A stretch of 64,000 bases of DNA from Roseivivax isoporae LMG 25204 (GTDB lineage: Bacteria > Pseudomonadota > Alphaproteobacteria > Rhodobacterales > Rhodobacteraceae). A program made the position numbers and the translations under genes. Where the stretch lies: positions 124,001 to 188,000 of the forward strand of contig NZ_JAME01000004.1 of NCBI RefSeq assembly GCF_000521865.1. Reading direction: 5' to 3'. The notes beneath the pieces were generated by a model. The model was not told the origin of the DNA. It ran no database searches and saw only the letters and a program-made list of their open reading frames with translations. Below are positions 19,011-27,170 of this stretch, in pieces; position 1 is the first letter of the stretch, and the number at the start of each line of letters is the position of its first letter.

Positions 19011-19576
19011 CGCCCGAAACACTTTCCGTCCGCATGACGATCAACGGCGCTCCGGTCGGACCCGTGGACATTCCCGAAGACCTCATGATGCTCGAATTCC
19101 TGCAGGAATACGTGAACCTGACCGGCACGCGCTACGGCTGCGGACAGGGCGTGTGCCTTGCCTGCGGCATCATCCTGGACGAGGACGACGGGACCTCGCG
19201 GCTCGTGCCCGCCTGCATCACCGGGGCGGCCTATCTCGACGGGCGCTCGGTGCGCACCGTCGAGGGCCACGCCGCGCGCGGACCCGACGGACAGGTGACG
19301 CGGCTCTCGCCGATCCAGCGCGCCTTTCTCGAGCATTTCTCGTTCCAGTGCAGCTATTGCACGCCGGGCTTCGTGAACGCCGCGACCGTGCTCGTGGAAC
19401 GGCTGGAACGCGCGCCCGTGCCGCGGGACGAGGTCGAGGCCACGGTGCTCGCGGCGATGGACGGCAACATCTGCCGGTGCACGGGCTATGTGCGCTACCT
19501 GACCGCGGTGCGGGACGTGATCCTGTCGACGCCCGGACTGACCCGCGGCAGCGACCCGGGATCGCGCGCGTCATGA
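19007..19576 (+). CDS. 2Fe-2S subunit of molybdenum hydroxylase
   Basis: A 189-residue small subunit with the two clusters of the xanthine-oxidase family. The plant-ferredoxin-type centre is CGQGVCLAC near residues 46-54 with its fourth cysteine in VPACIT, and the helical-domain centre is CSYC near 117 plus NICRCTGY near 155. It passes electrons from the molybdenum site to the cytochrome. There is no signal peptide, so it probably rides through the Tat system with the large subunit. Both gene junctions are 4-bp ATGA overlaps, which fixes the start at 19007. Length is slightly above the usual 150-165 residues because of tails at both ends. Confidence 0.9.
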   Translation: MTPETLSVRMTINGAPVGPVDIPEDLMMLEFLQEYVNLTGTRYGCGQGVCLACGIILDEDDGTSRLVPACITGAAYLDGRSVRTVEGHAARGPDGQVTRLSPIQRAFLEHFSFQCSYCTPGFVNAATVLVERLERAPVPRDEVEATVLAAMDGNICRCTGYVRYLTAVRDVILSTPGLTRGSDPGSRAS

Positions 19577-20874
19577 AACGGCTCGCCCTCATCCTCGCCG
19601 GCGCGGCCGCCGCCGTCCTCGCGGTGCTGGCCGTCGTCTACCTGGCTTTCACCGGGCCCGGGGACATCCCGCCCGCGACGGTCGATTTCGACGCCCTCGG
19701 CGACGAGGAGCACGCCGACCTGGTCGCGCGCGGCCGCTACGTGGCGCGCGCCGCGGACTGCGTCGCCTGCCACAAGTCCGAGGACGGGCTGGCGCTCGCC
19801 GGCGGCCTGCCGCTCGAGACGCCGTTCGGCACGCTCTACGGCACCAACGTGACCCCGTCCGACGATCACGGCATCGGCGACTGGTCGGCGGACGACCTCT
19901 ACCGCGCCATGGTCTGGGGCATCAATCCGGACGGATCCCGGCTCTACCCCGCGATGCCCTACGCGTCCTACCACCACGTCGCGCGCGCGGATGTGGACGC
20001 GCTCTGGCTCTACCTCATGGCCGAACGGCCGGTGGACAAGCCGAACCGCCCGGCCGAGCTGACGTTCCCGTTCAACATCCGGCCGGCGATAGCGTTCTGG
20101 AACCTGCTTTACCGCCCGGACGACCCGGGCCTGGCCGAGGTCGCGGGCAAGTCCGAGAGCTGGCACCGCGGGCGCTACCTCGTGGACGTGCTCGGCCATT
20201 GCGGCGAATGTCACACGCCGCGGAACCTCGCCTATGCCCGCACGGACGCCCATCTCGAGGGCGAAGTGATCGAGGGCGCTCTGTCGCCCGACATCTCGCC
20301 CGAGGGCCTCGTGCGGCGGGGCTGGACACCGGAGGACCTCGCGCGGTTCATGCGCGAGGGGCTGTCGCCGCAGGGCACGATGACCTTCCGCATGTATCCC
20401 GTGCTCGAACATTCCTCGCGCTACCTGACGGACGCGGACATGACCGCGATGGTGACCTACCTCTTCGACGGCGCCCCGGGGGACGGGCAGCGCGACCCGG
20501 CGCTCGCCGCGGACGCGCCGCCTCGGCAGGAGGCAGACCTCCCCCCAGAAGGCCGCCGCCTCTATGTCGGGCTCTGCGCGGGATGCCACGGCACGGAGGG
20601 CGAAGGGCACCCGCACGCCTCGGTCCCGCTCGACACCAACACCACGGCAATGCTCGACGATCCGCTGAATCTCGTGCGGATCATCCGCGAGGGCGTGCCC
20701 GCCCGCACGCTCGCGGGCGAGGAGCGGATGCAGGCCATGCCGGGCTTCGCCGACAGGCTCGACGCCGCGGAGATGGCAGCGCTGGCGAACTACATGCGCG
20801 TCCGCTGGGGCGGCCGGCCGGGCGACGTGACCCCCGAGCAGGTCGAAGACATCGCCGAGGCGCACGGCGGCTAG
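19573..20874 (+). CDS. Membrane-anchored triheme cytochrome c subunit
   Basis: A 433-residue protein with one N-terminal hydrophobic helix (residues about 4-28) and three c-type heme sites: CVACH near residue 63, CGECH near 213 and CAGCH near 334. It resembles the cytochrome subunit of periplasmic alcohol, gluconate and aldehyde dehydrogenases, which hand electrons to ubiquinone or the terminal oxidase. It overlaps the 2Fe-2S gene by four bases. The combination defines an electron path from Mo to Fe-S to three hemes to the membrane. Confidence 0.9.
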   Translation: MKRLALILAGAAAAVLAVLAVVYLAFTGPGDIPPATVDFDALGDEEHADLVARGRYVARAADCVACHKSEDGLALAGGLPLETPFGTLYGTNVTPSDDHGIGDWSADDLYRAMVWGINPDGSRLYPAMPYASYHHVARADVDALWLYLMAERPVDKPNRPAELTFPFNIRPAIAFWNLLYRPDDPGLAEVAGKSESWHRGRYLVDVLGHCGECHTPRNLAYARTDAHLEGEVIEGALSPDISPEGLVRRGWTPEDLARFMREGLSPQGTMTFRMYPVLEHSSRYLTDADMTAMVTYLFDGAPGDGQRDPALAADAPPRQEADLPPEGRRLYVGLCAGCHGTEGEGHPHASVPLDTNTTAMLDDPLNLVRIIREGVPARTLAGEERMQAMPGFADRLDAAEMAALANYMRVRWGGRPGDVTPEQVEDIAEAHGG

Positions 20875-20940
20875 CCCGGACTGGCGGCCGGGCCGCGACC
20901 GTGCTAGGCGCGGGCCGGCCCAACAGCCCGGCATGCGCCC

Positions 20941-22644
20941 ATGATCCGAGAATTCGCCGCCTATTACCGACCGTGGAAGGGCCTGTTCTGGCTCGATTTC
21001 GGCAGCGCGGTGCTGTCGGGTCTGCTCGAGCTCGCCTTTCCCTTCGCCATCAAGCTCTTCATCGACGTGCTGCTGCCGCGCGGCGACCTGACGCTGACGA
21101 TCCTCGCGGCGCTCGGGCTCGTGGTGGTCTACGCGGTCAACACCGGGCTCATGGCGGTGGTGATCTACTGGGGCCACATGCTCGGCATCAACATCGAGAC
21201 CGAGATGCGCCGCCGCGCCTTCGACCAGCTGCAGCGGCTGTCGTTCTCGTATTTCGACCGCATCCGCACCGGCAAGCTGGTGGCGCGGGTGACGCGCGAC
21301 CTCGAGGAGATCGGCGAGGTCGCCCATCACGGCCCCGAGGACCTGTTCGTGGCGATCATGACCTTCGTCGGCGCGTTCCTCATGATGGTGGCGATCGACG
21401 TCGAGCTCGCGCTGATCACCGCGGCCATCGTGCCGGTCTGCGTCGGCATCGTAATGGTCTTCGGCGGGCGCATGACGCGCACCTGGCGGTCGATCTACGC
21501 CCGCGTCGCCGACTTCAACGTCCGGCTGGAGGAGAACGTGGGCGGCATCCGCGTGGTGCAGGCCTTCGCCAACGAGGACCACGAGAAGCGGCTCTTTGCC
21601 CGCGACAACGCGCGCTACCGCGACACCAAGCTCTCGGCCTACCGGGTCATGGCGGCCTCCTCGACGCTCAACTACATGGGCATGCGCTTCGTGCAGGTGG
21701 CGGTCATGGTGGTGGGCGCGGCATTCGTGCTCGACGGCGCGCTGACCACCGGCGGCTACGTCGCGTTCCTGCTGCTCGTCGGACTGTTCTTCCGTCCGCT
21801 CGAGAAGATCGCCGCGGTGATCGAGCTCTATCCCCGCGGCATCGCGGGCTTCCGCCGCTATCTCGAGCTCATGGCGATCCGTCCCGATGTCGAGGACCGC
21901 CCGGGCGCCAGCGAGGCGCCGCCATTCTCGGGCCGCGTCACCTTCGACGACGTCACCTTCGGCTACGATCCCGACCGCCCCGTGCTGGGATCGGTCACGC
22001 TCGACGTGGCGCCGGGCGAGACGGTGGCCTTCGTCGGCGCCTCGGGCGCCGGCAAGTCCTCGCTCCTGTCGCTGGTGCCGCGCTTCTACGAACCGCAATC
22101 GGGCCGCATCCTGATCGACGGGCGCGACGTCGCCGACATGACCCTGCGCTCGCTGCGCCGGCAGGTCGGGATCGTCAGCCAGGACGTGTTCCTGTTCGGC
22201 GGTACGCTGCGCGAGAACATCGCCTACGGAAGGCTCGACGCCACCGAGGCCGAGATCCGCGAGGCCGCGCGCAAGGCGCGGCTCGCCGAGATGATCGAGG
22301 ACCTGCCCGACGGGCTCGACACCGTGGTGGGCGAGCGCGGCGTGACGCTGTCGGGCGGGCAGAAGCAGCGCGTCGCCATTGCCCGCATCTTCCTGCGCAA
22401 CCCGCCGATCCTGATCCTCGACGAGGCGACCTCGGCGCTCGACACCGAGACCGAGCGGCGCATCCAGGCCTCGCTCGCCGAGCTCTCGCGCGGCCGCACC
22501 ACGCTCGTCATCGCGCACCGGCTCGGCACCGTGCGCGAGGCGACGCGGATCGCGGTGATGGACGCCGGGCGCATCGTCGAGATCGGCACGCACGACGATC
22601 TCATCGCGCGCGGCGGCCGATATGCGGGCCTCGCCGCCGCCTGA
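20941..22644 (+). CDS. ABC exporter, fused membrane and ATPase domains (MsbA-like)
   Basis: A 567-residue half-transporter. Residues 1 to about 310 contain six hydrophobic helices of the type-1 exporter fold. The nucleotide-binding domain from about 330 has Walker A GASGAGKSS, signature LSGGQKQR, Walker B ILILDEATSALD and the switch histidine in VIAHRLGTV. It should act as a homodimer exporting a lipid or hydrophobic compound. It lies 66 bases after the cytochrome gene and 75 bases before the siderophore importer, and may be transcribed with either. The substrate is unknown; siderophore export is possible from context but unproven. Confidence 0.85.
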   Translation: MIREFAAYYRPWKGLFWLDFGSAVLSGLLELAFPFAIKLFIDVLLPRGDLTLTILAALGLVVVYAVNTGLMAVVIYWGHMLGINIETEMRRRAFDQLQRLSFSYFDRIRTGKLVARVTRDLEEIGEVAHHGPEDLFVAIMTFVGAFLMMVAIDVELALITAAIVPVCVGIVMVFGGRMTRTWRSIYARVADFNVRLEENVGGIRVVQAFANEDHEKRLFARDNARYRDTKLSAYRVMAASSTLNYMGMRFVQVAVMVVGAAFVLDGALTTGGYVAFLLLVGLFFRPLEKIAAVIELYPRGIAGFRRYLELMAIRPDVEDRPGASEAPPFSGRVTFDDVTFGYDPDRPVLGSVTLDVAPGETVAFVGASGAGKSSLLSLVPRFYEPQSGRILIDGRDVADMTLRSLRRQVGIVSQDVFLFGGTLRENIAYGRLDATEAEIREAARKARLAEMIEDLPDGLDTVVGERGVTLSGGQKQRVAIARIFLRNPPILILDEATSALDTETERRIQASLAELSRGRTTLVIAHRLGTVREATRIAVMDAGRIVEIGTHDDLIARGGRYAGLAAA

Positions 22645-22685
22645 GCGCAGCGGGGTCTTGCAGCCCGGGCCAATGTCTGGGACAC

Positions 22686-22712
22686 CAATCCTGAGCGAAC
22701 TTATCGGGATTG
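22686..22712. promoter_or_regulatory. Inverted repeat before the siderophore ABC operon
   Basis: CAATCCTGA and TCGGGATTG form nine-base arms with one mismatch and a nine-base spacer, ending eight bases before the ATG of the ATPase gene. It overlaps the expected ribosome-binding zone, where no good GGAGG is seen, so it could be an operator or a translation-controlling hairpin. It does not match Fur, Irr or RirA patterns known to me. Confidence 0.35.
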
Positions 22713-22719
22713 CGCCGCC

Positions 22720-23541
22720 ATGGCCGACGCCGCTACAGCCACATCCACAGCTTCCGACATCTCCGGCCGGATCGCCGTCCGCGGTCTGAGTGTGCGGCGC
22801 GGCGACACGCAGGCGCTCCGGGACGTGGACATGGACGTGGCACCGGGCGAGATGACGGTGCTTCTCGGGCGGAACGGCTGCGGAAAGTCGACGCTCCTGC
22901 GCGCCATCGCGGGCGTGCTGCGGCCGGGCGCGGGGACGGTCGAGATCGGCGGCGTGCCGCGCGCGCGGCTCTCCGCCCGCAAGGCGGCGCGGCGCCTGGC
23001 CTTCCTGCCGCAGGCGCCGATCCTGCCCGAAGGCATGCGGGTGCGCGATCTCGTGGCGCAGGGGCGCCATCCGCACCGCGGCCTCGTGCGCCACTGGTCG
23101 GCGGCCGACGACGCGGCCATCGAGCGTGCGCTCCGCGCGACCGACGTCGCGGATTTCGCCGACCGGCCGCTCGACGCGCTGTCAGGCGGGCAGCGGCAGC
23201 GCTGCTGGATCGCCATGACGCTGGCGCAGGAGACGCCGATCCTGCTGCTGGACGAGCCCACCACATGGCTCGACCTCGCGGTGCAGCTCGACATCATGCG
23301 GCTCCTGGCTCGTCTCGCGCGCGAAGGGCGCACGGTTCTCGTGGTGCTGCACGACCTGAACCTGGCCGCGGCCTTTGCGGACCGCATCGTCATGCTGCGC
23401 GAAGGCCGCGTCGACGCCCGCGGTACGCCGACCGAGGTGATGACCGAGGCGACCCTCGGGCGCGTCTTCGGGCTCGACGCGCAGGTGATTGCGGATCCGC
23501 GCACCGGGCGGCCGGTCTGCCTGCCGCGGATCGCCGCATGA
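22720..23541 (+). CDS. Ferric siderophore ABC transporter ATP-binding protein (FecE/FepC-type)
   Basis: A 273-residue ABC ATPase with Walker A GRNGCGKST near residue 50, the family block LPQAPILPEGMRVRDLVAQG near 100, signature LSGGQRQR near 152 and Walker B LLLDEPTTWLD near 173. The TTWLD form and the following H in VVLHDLNLA are typical of iron-siderophore importers. It is the first gene of a tightly overlapping block (ATPase, permease, permease, binding protein, reductase). The ribosome site before 22720 is weak. Confidence 0.9.
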   Translation: MADAATATSTASDISGRIAVRGLSVRRGDTQALRDVDMDVAPGEMTVLLGRNGCGKSTLLRAIAGVLRPGAGTVEIGGVPRARLSARKAARRLAFLPQAPILPEGMRVRDLVAQGRHPHRGLVRHWSAADDAAIERALRATDVADFADRPLDALSGGQRQRCWIAMTLAQETPILLLDEPTTWLDLAVQLDIMRLLARLAREGRTVLVVLHDLNLAAAFADRIVMLREGRVDARGTPTEVMTEATLGRVFGLDAQVIADPRTGRPVCLPRIAA

Positions 23542-24521
23542 CCGGCCGGACGCTCGCAGCTCCCGCCGCACTGGGCCTCCTGCTGCTGGCGGCGCTCGGC
23601 TGGCACGTGACGGCGGGCGCGCACGCGGTGCCCATCGGCGCGGCGCTCGACGCGCTCTGGTCGGGGGGCGACAGCTACGAGGCGGCAGTGGTGACCCAGA
23701 TCCGCCTGCCGCGGGCCCTCGGCGCCGTGCTGGCGGGCGCCGCGCTCGCGGTGGCGGGCGCCCTGATGCAGGGCGCGACACGCAATCCGCTGGCCGAGCC
23801 GGGCCTCTTCGGGCTGCTCGCCGGCGCGGCGCTCGCCGTCGTCGCGGGGCAGGGGCTCTTCGGCATCGACACTCCCGCGGCGCTGCCGGTGCTCGCCGCC
23901 GCGGGCGCCGCGGGCGGGGCCGCCATGGTGCTGGTGCTCACGCTGGCCGCCGGCGGTGGCGCGGGTCTCCTGACACCGATCCTCGCGGGGGCGGCGGTCA
24001 CCGCGTTCCTCGCCGCGCTCACCATGCTCCTGAACCTTCTCGACGCGCGCAGCTTCGAGGACCTGCGCGTCTGGCTCTCGGGCTCGCTCGCCGGGGTGCG
24101 GATGCCGCTCGTCGCCACCGTGGCGCCGGCCGTCGCGGTCGGAGGCGCGCTGGCGCTCGCCGTCGCGCCGAAGCTGACGGTGCTCGCCCTCGGCGACGAG
24201 ACCGCGCAGGCACTCGGCGTCCGCGTGGGCCGCACCCGCGCGGCGGCCTTCGCTGCCGTCGTCGCGCTGACCGCGGGCGCGGTCGCGCTCGCCGGGCCGC
24301 TCGCCTTCGTGGGCCTGACCGTGCCGCACGCCGCGCGGCTCGTCTTCGGCACGGGCTACGCGCGGCTCGTGCCCGCCAGCGCCCTGCTCGGCGCGGTCTA
24401 CCTCCTCGCCGCGGACACGCTCGGGCGCACGCTGCTCGCACCGGCCGAGGTGTCCGCGGGCATCCTCACGGCACTCGTGGGCGCGCCCGTCTTCGTCGCG
24501 CTGATCCGGGCGCGCGCATGA
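23538..24521 (+). CDS. Ferric siderophore ABC transporter permease (FecCD family), first copy
   Basis: A 327-residue inner-membrane permease with about nine hydrophobic helices. FecCD-family blocks are clear: RLPRALGAVLAGAALAVAGA near residue 55, the ARNPLAEP-like sequence TRNPLAEPGLFG, and the C-terminal GPLAFVGLTVPHAAR, which contacts the ATPase. It overlaps both neighbours by ATGA. It forms a heterodimer with the next gene product. Confidence 0.9.
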   Translation: MTGRTLAAPAALGLLLLAALGWHVTAGAHAVPIGAALDALWSGGDSYEAAVVTQIRLPRALGAVLAGAALAVAGALMQGATRNPLAEPGLFGLLAGAALAVVAGQGLFGIDTPAALPVLAAAGAAGGAAMVLVLTLAAGGGAGLLTPILAGAAVTAFLAALTMLLNLLDARSFEDLRVWLSGSLAGVRMPLVATVAPAVAVGGALALAVAPKLTVLALGDETAQALGVRVGRTRAAAFAAVVALTAGAVALAGPLAFVGLTVPHAARLVFGTGYARLVPASALLGAVYLLAADTLGRTLLAPAEVSAGILTALVGAPVFVALIRARA

Positions 24522-25564
24522 GGGTGCTGCGCGTCTCCACCCTAGGGCACCGCGTGGCGCTGGAGGTGCCGGCACGCGCCGCGACGGCGCTCGCGCTCCT
24601 CTGTGGGCTCCTCTTGGTGCTGCTTCTCGCGAGCCTCGGGACCGGCAGCACCGCGATCGGGCTCGGCGAGGCGCTGTCGGCGCTTGCCGGCTCCGCCTCC
24701 GATCGCGCGACGCTCGTGGCGACCGAATTCCGGCTGCCGCGCGCGCTGACCGCGCTCATGGCAGGCGGGCTCCTCGCCGTGTCGGGGGCGCTGCTGCAGG
24801 GCACGACGCGCAATCCGCTGGCCGATCCGGCGCTCGTGGGCGTGAGCCAGGGCGCGGGGCTCGCCGTCATCGTGCTGGTCGTGCTGGTCCCGGCTGCGTC
24901 CGATGCCTGGCGCGCGCCCGCGGCCTTCGGCGGCGGGCTCGCGGTGGCCGGCGTGATCCTCGCGCTGTCGGGCGGCGAGGCGCGCGGCGCGCAGGTGCGG
25001 TTCCTGCTGACCGGGATCGGGCTCGCGGCCTTCCTGGCCGCCGCGACCACGGCGATCCTGACCTACGGCCGGATCACCGAGGCGCACGAGGCGCTCGGGT
25101 GGCTCTCGGGATCCGTGCGCGCCGCCGCCTGGGACGAGGTGCGGCGCCTCGTGCTGGCGACGCTCGCCGCCGCGCTCCTCTGCGCCATGGCCGCGCGTCC
25201 GCTCGCGGCGCTGCGGCTCGGCGAGGACGTGGCGACGGGGCTCGGCCACCGGGTGGCGCGGGTTCGCACCGGGCTCCTCGTCGCGTCGGTCGCGCTCGCC
25301 TCGGCCTCGGTCGCGGTGGCGGGTCCGGTGACGTTCGTCGGGCTCCTCGCCCCGCATGCCGCGCGGCGGATCGCGCCGTCGGGCCCGGGCCTGCATCTCG
25401 CGCTGACCTGGTGCGTGGGCGCGGCGCTGGTCATGGGCGCCGACCTCGCCGGCCGCGCGGCCTTCGGGACGGCGCACGTGCCCGCGGGGCTCGTGACCGC
25501 GCTCGTGGGCGCGCCGTGCTTCGCGCTCCTCATGCTTCGCACGCAACGAAAGGACGGATCGTGA
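24518..25564 (+). CDS. Ferric siderophore ABC transporter permease (FecCD family), second copy
   Basis: A 348-residue FecCD permease, clearly related to but not identical with its neighbour. Blocks include FRLPRALTALMAGGLLAVSG near residue 70, TTRNPLADPALVG and GPVTFVGLLAPHAARRI near the end. The start at 24518 overlaps the previous stop (ATGA), and its stop overlaps a GTG start. The pair gives the channel of a BtuCD-type importer. Confidence 0.9.
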   Translation: MRVLRVSTLGHRVALEVPARAATALALLCGLLLVLLLASLGTGSTAIGLGEALSALAGSASDRATLVATEFRLPRALTALMAGGLLAVSGALLQGTTRNPLADPALVGVSQGAGLAVIVLVVLVPAASDAWRAPAAFGGGLAVAGVILALSGGEARGAQVRFLLTGIGLAAFLAAATTAILTYGRITEAHEALGWLSGSVRAAAWDEVRRLVLATLAAALLCAMAARPLAALRLGEDVATGLGHRVARVRTGLLVASVALASASVAVAGPVTFVGLLAPHAARRIAPSGPGLHLALTWCVGAALVMGADLAGRAAFGTAHVPAGLVTALVGAPCFALLMLRTQRKDGS

Positions 25565-26520
25565 TCCTGCGCCTTCTCTCCCTCGTCCTGTTCCTCGCCG
25601 CGCTGGCGCTGCCGGCGCGCGCGCAGGACTTCCCCCTGACCATCGCGCACAAGTTCGGCGAGACGGTGATCGACGCGCCGCCCGAGCGCGTGGCGACCCT
25701 CGATTTTGCCGGCGCCGACGACCTTCTCGCGCTCGGCATAGAGCCGGTGGCGCTGCGCTACTGGTACGGGGATTTCGACGGCCCGCTCTGGCCCTGGGCC
25801 GCGCCGCGCCTGACGAGCGATCCCGTCGTCCTGAGCGGCGAGATCGATTACGAACGTGTCGCCGCCGCCGATCCGGACGTGATCCTCGCGCTCTGGTCCG
25901 GCATCACCGAGGCCGATTACGCCCAGCTGAGCCGCATCGCGCCCGTCGTGGCGGTGCCCGAGGGCGTCGGCGACTACGAGCTGCCGTGGGACGAGCGCGC
26001 CCGGATCGCCGGCCGCGCCACGGGCCGCGCCGGCGCAGCCGAGGCGCAGGTGCGCGCCATCGAGGCGCGGCTGGCCGCGATCGCGGCCGCGCATCCGGAC
26101 TGGGACGGCCGCACCGCCAGCGTAGCCTACGCGATGGCCGGCACGCCCGGTGCCTACACCTCGGCCGACCTGCGCGCGCAGCTCCTGGCGCAGCTGGGCT
26201 TCGAGACGCCGGCCGCCATCGACGCGGCGGCGGGCGGCGGCAATCCCTTCGCGGTGACACTGAGCGAGGAGGCGCTGTCGGTGCTCGACGCCGACCTCAT
26301 CCTGTGGCTCTCGACCGACGGCGACCACGCGGCTGTCGAGGCGCTGGTGACCCGCGGCTTCCTCGGTGCGACGCGGGCGGGGCAGGAGGTGCTCGCGGGC
26401 AGGCTCCTGTCGGGCGCGCTGTCGCATGCCTCGCTCCTGAGCCTGCCCTACGCGCTGGACCTACTCGTCCCGGCGCTCGAGACCGCGCTCGCGGGCGAAG
26501 GCCCGGTGGTGACGGAGTGA
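25561..26520 (+). CDS. Iron-siderophore periplasmic binding protein
   Basis: A 319-residue class-III binding protein. The signal peptide covers residues 1 to about 21 (RLLSLVLFLAALALPARAQ). The mature part opens with TIAHKFGETVIDAPPERVATLDFAGADDLLALG, broken here as family blocks TIAHKFGETVI and PPERVATLDF, typical of FecB/FhuD proteins. The GTG start at 25561 overlaps the permease stop (GTGA). The ligand class, probably a hydroxamate or citrate-type ferric siderophore, cannot be fixed from sequence. Confidence 0.88.
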   Translation: MILRLLSLVLFLAALALPARAQDFPLTIAHKFGETVIDAPPERVATLDFAGADDLLALGIEPVALRYWYGDFDGPLWPWAAPRLTSDPVVLSGEIDYERVAAADPDVILALWSGITEADYAQLSRIAPVVAVPEGVGDYELPWDERARIAGRATGRAGAAEAQVRAIEARLAAIAAAHPDWDGRTASVAYAMAGTPGAYTSADLRAQLLAQLGFETPAAIDAAAGGGNPFAVTLSEEALSVLDADLILWLSTDGDHAAVEALVTRGFLGATRAGQEVLAGRLLSGALSHASLLSLPYALDLLVPALETALAGEGPVVTE

Positions 26521-26624
26521 CCTTCGCCTTCACGCTCGCGACCACGGGTCATGTGGCGGACGACCTCGTGGCGCTGAACGCGGGGCCGATGCCGGCGATG
26601 TCGCGCCGCGACCACGCAGCCTAG
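26517..26624 (+). pseudogene. Short GTG-started frame, probably the detached N-terminus of the FhuF-like gene
   Basis: This 35-codon frame starts with GTG overlapping the binding-protein stop by four bases, the same coupling used at every other junction of the operon. It ends in TAG and the very next codon, in the same frame, is GTG-ATG of the FhuF-like gene. The natural reading is one gene of about 196 codons interrupted by a single amber codon. A CAG-to-TAG change would explain it. It could also be a genuine 35-residue leader peptide coupled to the next frame, or a sequencing error. Confidence 0.45.
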
Positions 26625-27107
26625 GTGATGAACGTGCTCGCGCATGTCGCGGGGCCGGTGCTGGCCCGCTGGGATGCCGAGGGACGTTCGCTCGCGCGCG
26701 TCGACGCGGAGGCGGTGGCGCTGACGGCCCGCCTCGGGCCGGAGGGGTTCCTGACGCTCGACCTCGACGCGACGCCGCCGCCAGTCACGGCGGCCGCGAC
26801 CGGGCCGGGCGCGAGCTTTGCCGTGGCGCGGCTCCTTGCGCCCTCGGTCAACGCGCTGGCCTATGCCGGCCCGCTCGCGCCGCGTGCGCTCTGGCGGATC
26901 GCGGGTGACGGGCTTGCGTGGGGCTGGATGCAGGCCGGGGCGCCCGACCGCGCGGCCGAGGTCCTCGGCCGGTACGGCGCGCCCTTCGCGAACAGGCAGC
27001 TCCGGCTGTCGGCCGACCGGATCGCGCGACGCGGCGGCTGCTGCCGCTACCTGTCGGTGTCGGGTGCGGCCTGCCTCAACTGCCCGCTGCGCAAGGATGC
27101 GGCGTGA
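26625..27107 (+). CDS. FhuF-like ferric siderophore reductase, C-terminal 2Fe-2S protein
   Basis: A 160-residue frame ending with four cysteines in the pattern CC-x9-C-x2-C (CCRYLSVSGAACLNC), the FhuF-type 2Fe-2S ligand set. FhuF proteins reduce ferric hydroxamate siderophores in the cytosol after import, which fits the last position of this operon. Family members are usually longer at the N-terminus, and an in-frame TAG directly upstream (26622-26624) appears to cut off 35 codons. Translation of the remaining frame could restart at GTG 26625 or ATG 26628, although no ribosome site is visible. It ends at a shared terminator with the convergent receptor gene. Confidence 0.7.
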   Translation: MMNVLAHVAGPVLARWDAEGRSLARVDAEAVALTARLGPEGFLTLDLDATPPPVTAAATGPGASFAVARLLAPSVNALAYAGPLAPRALWRIAGDGLAWGWMQAGAPDRAAEVLGRYGAPFANRQLRLSADRIARRGGCCRYLSVSGAACLNCPLRKDAA

Positions 27108-27121
27108 TCCCCTGACGCGAC

Positions 27122-27147
27122 ACGGGCGCCCCCGAGGGGACGCCCGT
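27122..27147. terminator. Bidirectional terminator between fhuF-like and receptor genes
   Basis: A 26-base hairpin (arms beginning ACGGGCG and ending CGCCCGT, 11 of 12 pairs matched) lies in the 63-base gap between two convergent stops. It has no long T-run on either side, as is common in high-GC genomes, but its position suits both operons. Confidence 0.65.
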
Positions 27148-27170
27148 CGATGCCTGCGGCGGCGCGATGC

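Noticed and set aside
15459-19022. 1,187-codon minus-strand open frame opposite the molybdenum hydroxylase
   Set aside because: The plus-strand genes have clear cofactor motifs and overlaps; the antisense frame has none.
19495-23094. 1,199-codon minus-strand open frame
   Set aside because: It runs opposite the cytochrome, exporter and ATPase genes and shows no domain; GC-driven shadow.
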